Positions 60,849 to 64,000 of a stretch of 64,000 bases of DNA are shown here, piece after piece (the first letter of the stretch is position 1; the number at the start of each line of letters is the position of its first letter). The notes under the pieces were generated by a model. That model was not told the DNA's origin, made no database searches, and saw only the letters and a program-made list of their open reading frames with translations. Location of the stretch: positions 310,001-374,000 of the forward strand of contig CABHOK010000002.1 in assembly GCA_902168205.1 (NCBI GenBank). The letters run 5' to 3'. Source of the stretch: an uncultured Chitinophaga sp. (GTDB lineage Bacteria; Bacteroidota; Bacteroidia; Cytophagales; Cyclobacteriaceae). Both the position numbers and the translations under genes were made by a program.

Positions 60849-62180
60849 TTATAGCGCCTGGTAAAAAGTCTTTAATGTTCCCTGTGCTTTCTCCAGGTCA
60901 ACCTTGGTCTGGAAAAATGTATAGAGTGAATTGAGGTAGTTGCTTTGCGATTCTTTCAAGGTATTCTGCGCGTTCAGCCACTCCGTTAAATCGGTTGTGC
61001 CTTTCTGGTATTGAAGGTTGATGGCATCAAATGAAGATTGCGCAAGGGCGATGTTCTCTTTGTTGAGTTCGAGGTTCTGCTGTTCCTGCACAAGTTTGGT
61101 TCGCGTATTCGCCAGCTCCATCTGGTATTTACTTTCCTGTAGTTTCAGGTTTTCGGTAGCGCTTTGCCATTTATACTTCGCTTGTGCGATTTGCGCGTTT
61201 CGCTTAAAGTCCAGAATAGGAATCGTAAGTTTTATACCGATGGCGGAATAGGCAGCGAGCGAAGACCATGCCTGGTTCAGGTTATCACCAAAACCGATGC
61301 TACCATAACGCGCATAGGCCGTGAGTTTAGGGTAAATTAGATTTTTTAGTCTGCGTTCATCAATCTCATTAAGACGAGTAGTAACCTGCGCTAGTTTATA
61401 TTCGGTGCGGTTGCTTACCGATGCTTCATAGAGTATATCTGCTGCCGGTGTTATGAGGTTCGCGGCTTCATCATCGGAAGGTTTTACTTGCAATGAGTCT
61501 TGCATGGGGAACCCCATTTCATACTTGAGCTGATTTTCGGATAGCGTGAGATTCGTTTCGGCTACTCTGATTTGCGCGAGTGAATTGTTATAGTTCACTT
61601 TTATCTTTTCAAGATCCTTTTGCAGCGTTACGCCTTTTTTTACTTGTTGTTCCGTTATCAGCATTTGCCCGCGGTAGGTCTCATTTGTAGCATGAAGCTG
61701 ATCAAGCTGTTCGCGATACACGGCTATCTCGAAATAAGCCGAGCAGATGTTATAGATGATCGTCTCTTCGTTCTTCGTAATGTTTAATTCAGCCTGAAGC
61801 TTATTATACCGGTTGGCCTGCAGACCGGTGATGAGCGATTTATCAAATATAGTCTGGTCTACCTGCGCTACCGGGTTAAGCTGATAACGTTTCGTGAATG
61901 CTACCCGCAGATCGGTAGGACTAAATATACCGGCTGGTATAACCGTTTCCTGCACTTTGATATTGTCATCAAGCGAGCCGGTCAATGTTACGGTAGGCAG
62001 ATACGCAGCCAATGCTTCACGCGCTTTTGCGTCTGCGGTTTGCTTGTCGTTCCTATATATAGCATTGTTACTGTTATTCTTCAGCCCGTATTCAATGCAT
62101 GATTTTAATGTCCAAGCGTCCTGTGCCAATAGCGTGCACGAGAAGGACAATAGGATGCTAAACAATAATATTCTGATCAT
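60849..62180 (-). CDS. TolC-family outer-membrane efflux protein
   Basis: A 443-residue outer-membrane channel. I chose the start at 62180 because MIRILLFSILLSFSCTLLAQ is a signal peptide; the longer frame adds 18 doubtful residues. The OEP fold is seen in two similar halves with long helices, for example DAWTLKSCIEYGLKNNSNNAIYR, PVAQVDQTIFDKSLITGLQANRYNKLQAELN and TYDLTEWLNAQNTLKESQSNYLNSLYTFFQTKVDLEKAQGTL near the end. It works with the fusion protein and pump encoded next. It is preceded by a predicted outer-membrane protein gene. Confidence 0.93.
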   Translation of the reverse strand: MIRILLFSILLSFSCTLLAQDAWTLKSCIEYGLKNNSNNAIYRNDKQTADAKAREALAAYLPTVTLTGSLDDNIKVQETVIPAGIFSPTDLRVAFTKRYQLNPVAQVDQTIFDKSLITGLQANRYNKLQAELNITKNEETIIYNICSAYFEIAVYREQLDQLHATNETYRGQMLITEQQVKKGVTLQKDLEKIKVNYNNSLAQIRVAETNLTLSENQLKYEMGFPMQDSLQVKPSDDEAANLITPAADILYEASVSNRTEYKLAQVTTRLNEIDERRLKNLIYPKLTAYARYGSIGFGDNLNQAWSSLAAYSAIGIKLTIPILDFKRNAQIAQAKYKWQSATENLKLQESKYQMELANTRTKLVQEQQNLELNKENIALAQSSFDAINLQYQKGTTDLTEWLNAQNTLKESQSNYLNSLYTFFQTKVDLEKAQGTLKTFYQAL

Positions 62181-62241
62181 GATGTGTTCTTTTCGGTAGG
62201 CAGTGCCAGGCATATATCTTTGATTCGGTTTCAATTGTATA

Positions 62242-63258
62242 TCAGAACTGGTAGCTGATACTGCTTTGTACTATAAATGATTTTTCGTGGTACGCCACAT
62301 TCACGACACGTTTGTTGAGGTCGTTGAACCTGTTGAGCGAAATTTTCTGATCGGTGTTAAAGGTTTCCAGTTTTTGCATCAGGGTATAGCCGGCTACCAG
62401 GTTTAGTTTCCAGCGCTGGCCAAGCCTGGCGTCATAAATGAGACCTGCGTTGTTTTGTCTCAGGTGTATATATTGTTCTTTTTCCGGTTCGCTCAAGCGG
62501 TACATATTGTTACCGCCAAGCCACGCGGTAGCTCCAATCGAATGAACTTCTGATAATTTATACTTAAGTGAAGCGCGTACCGGTAATATAGCAAGCAGGC
62601 TCAGGCGCTTGCTGATGGTCCAGTCCATATCCAGTATGGGAAGCAGGAATGTACCGGAGTAGCTTTTTGAATACGTTGGTGTTATGCCGTACTTGAACTT
62701 TTTATTCTGTCGCAACCCGATTCTAAAACCAATATTGTAAAGTATATCTTGCCCCTCTAGGTCTTGTTTAAAATCGGAGGCAACCGTAACAGAACCTATG
62801 AACCCAATGTTGGTGGCACGTGAAAGTGAATAATTGGCAATTACCGGAATGGACACCGAGTGAAAATCATTGCTGCCTATTTTACGTTCATCCGAAAGTA
62901 TAAGTCCCTGGTAACGCACACCTGCTTTGATCAATACCGGATGGGCAGTCTTGAAATTTTTATAGAGCGGCACACTGAAGTCAACGGTTGGCATTTGCAC
63001 GGTGAAACGATGTCCATCGGCCTTTATGGAAGAAACTGTATTACTTACAGTAACGCCACCCAACTTTGGTGATGTAGTGATTAATTTCTGGCGCATGATG
63101 CTGTCCATACGCGCTGCATCGTTTGCGTTTTGTTGTGTGCTGTTCTTGTTGTCAGCATTGGTATTGGATTGTGCCCGGCATACGTTCGATAGCAGGGCGG
63201 CTAACAGCACCAGGAATACTATGCTAAATACATCGTTACTTTTTGTTGTCGCTTCCAT
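62242..63258 (-). CDS. DUF6268-like outer-membrane beta-barrel protein
   Basis: A 338-residue exported protein with signal VFLVLLAALLSNVCRAQ. The mature part is a repeated beta-barrel: alternating strands such as HRFTVQMPTVDFSVPLYKNFKTAHPVLIKAGVRYQGLIL, ATNIGFIGSVTVASDFKQDL, RLSLLAILPVRASLKYKLS and NLVAGYTLMQKLETF, ending in SFIVQSSISYQF, a typical barrel C-terminus. DUF6268 proteins are of unknown function. As first gene of the efflux operon it may be an outer-membrane partner. I chose ATG 63258; 11 upstream codons are optional. Confidence 0.8.
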   Translation of the reverse strand: MEATTKSNDVFSIVFLVLLAALLSNVCRAQSNTNADNKNSTQQNANDAARMDSIMRQKLITTSPKLGGVTVSNTVSSIKADGHRFTVQMPTVDFSVPLYKNFKTAHPVLIKAGVRYQGLILSDERKIGSNDFHSVSIPVIANYSLSRATNIGFIGSVTVASDFKQDLEGQDILYNIGFRIGLRQNKKFKYGITPTYSKSYSGTFLLPILDMDWTISKRLSLLAILPVRASLKYKLSEVHSIGATAWLGGNNMYRLSEPEKEQYIHLRQNNAGLIYDARLGQRWKLNLVAGYTLMQKLETFNTDQKISLNRFNDLNKRVVNVAYHEKSFIVQSSISYQF

Positions 63259-63442
63259 AAAGATTAAATTATGGAGGCAAAAGAAGTGCAAGCAGCGTTG
63301 CTATAGGGGCTTATTATACAAAACGGCAGCCATTTTATACCAAACCCTGTTTTTGTGGGTGTCTTTATATAGCGTAGGAAATGATGTTGGTGTAATTTTG
63401 TAATTCCGAAATGATGACGTGGTAAATTATTTTCCCCAAAAC

Positions 63443-64000
63443 ATGATCAACGACCCTCAAAAGGTAAAACACCGGCACATAATTAGTTTTCTTACAGAAG
63501 ATCGGTATAGAATATGGCACCATGTTATATTTTTAGTGGGTCTTTTGTTGCTGCTTTGGCAATCGAATTTTTCGAATTCATATATAGGTATCTACAAATA
63601 TTACAGCCTGATGACAGCTTATTTTGCTTTTGTTATCATGGTGTATATAAATATATACGTTCTGGTTCCCTATTTTTTCTTTAGAAACCGGTATGGGCTA
63701 TACCTTGCGTTGTTGGTAATGCTTGTTATCCTCGGCTTGCAGGCCATGGGATATGTTTTGAATACGCACCTAGTTGATTATCGCATTGTAAGACCAACAC
63801 AAATACAAGGTGTTTATGAGGGCACCGTTATATCGATTAGTATTATCCTCGTTACCACGATGGTAAAACTTCTGCAACGATGGACGAAAGACAATGACCG
63901 GATAGCCGAGTTGAACAATCTTACGTTGCGCATGGAGTTGAATGAATTGAAAAATCAGATCAACCCGCATTTCCTGTTCAACATGTTAAACAATGTAAAG
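63443..64000 (+). CDS. LytS-type sensor histidine kinase, 3' end outside the window
   Basis: The frame from ATG 63443 stays open to the last base (186 codons). Four hydrophobic segments (about residues 25-40, 55-72, 83-98 and 125-142) are followed by ELNNLTLRMELNELKNQINPHFLFNMLNNVK, the phosphoacceptor helix of the LytS/YehU His_kinase family with His in NPHFLFN. The ATP-binding domain lies beyond the window. It is divergent from the efflux operon, 184 bases away, and the usual partner LytTR regulator should follow it, so it may control the pump. Confidence 0.9.
   Translation, partial: MINDPQKVKHRHIISFLTEDRYRIWHHVIFLVGLLLLLWQSNFSNSYIGIYKYYSLMTAYFAFVIMVYINIYVLVPYFFFRNRYGLYLALLVMLVILGLQAMGYVLNTHLVDYRIVRPTQIQGVYEGTVISISIILVTTMVKLLQRWTKDNDRIAELNNLTLRMELNELKNQINPHFLFNMLNNVK

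Overview
The window looks like a chromosome segment of a Bacteroidota bacterium, most likely of the Cytophagales or a related order. The evidence is two SusC/SusD pairs, many outer-membrane-type lipoproteins with Cys-Ser/Asp-rich N-termini, a GH106-type rhamnosidase, Crp/Fnr regulators of the short Bacteroidota kind, very little Shine-Dalgarno sequence, and moderate GC. The species cannot be named from sequence alone. It is an ordinary chromosomal gene landscape: no rRNA, tRNA, CRISPR array, phage or insertion sequence was recognised.

Layout. 1-2.6 kb: the end of fumarylacetoacetase (tyrosine catabolism), a small membrane protein and a flavin reductase-like protein. 2.7-4.2 kb: a beta-propeller lipoprotein, followed by a clear terminator. 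4.5-25.2 kb: a carbohydrate-use region with lutABC (L-lactate oxidation), L-rhamnose mutarotase, a sialate O-acetylesterase-like esterase, a GH106-type glycosidase and a SusC/SusD pair. A PQQ-repeat fragment, an AT-rich gap and a GAF/PAS sensor protein follow, then a second SusC/SusD pair on the opposite strand. Both susC genes carry the same GCAATCGATTGC palindrome and the same upstream box, so they probably share one LacI-type regulator. Rhamnose breakdown yields L-lactaldehyde and then L-lactate, which would explain lutABC beside the rhamnose genes.

25.4-34.4 kb: a small unknown gene, a Calx-beta lipoprotein, ruvC, and an envelope operon with overlapping genes (glycosyltransferase, PP2C phosphatase, NodB deacetylase, MurG-like glycosyltransferase, DgkA-type kinase), then a lipoprotein and a ceramidase-like protein. 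34.6-46.8 kb: a large, internally duplicated protein of unknown role, HrpB helicase, the Kup potassium transporter, an apparently decayed type II NADH dehydrogenase, a coiled-coil lipoprotein, CorA, MscS and a polyprenyl diphosphate synthase. 47-53.4 kb: two related modules in which a Crp/Fnr gene is followed by a gene with a palindrome at identical spacing from a TTTGTATC box; the first module leads into egtD and egtB (ergothioneine). 53.4-64 kb: a DODA-type dioxygenase, an esterase, a DUF1080-like protein, and a leftward RND efflux operon (outer-membrane protein, TolC, membrane fusion protein, RND pump, YceI-like, HMA-like). A LytS-type sensor kinase lies divergent to it and runs off the window.

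The least explained material is intergenic. There are two families of foldback repeats, one built of GTGTTGA-like units and found in three convergent gene gaps, the other of GTTAATCGTTA-like units. TATA tetranucleotides are also unusually frequent inside genes in every reading frame. No system that is plainly new was proven; the best leads are the shared susC control region, the paired Crp/Fnr modules, the foldback repeats and the 899-residue duplicated protein.
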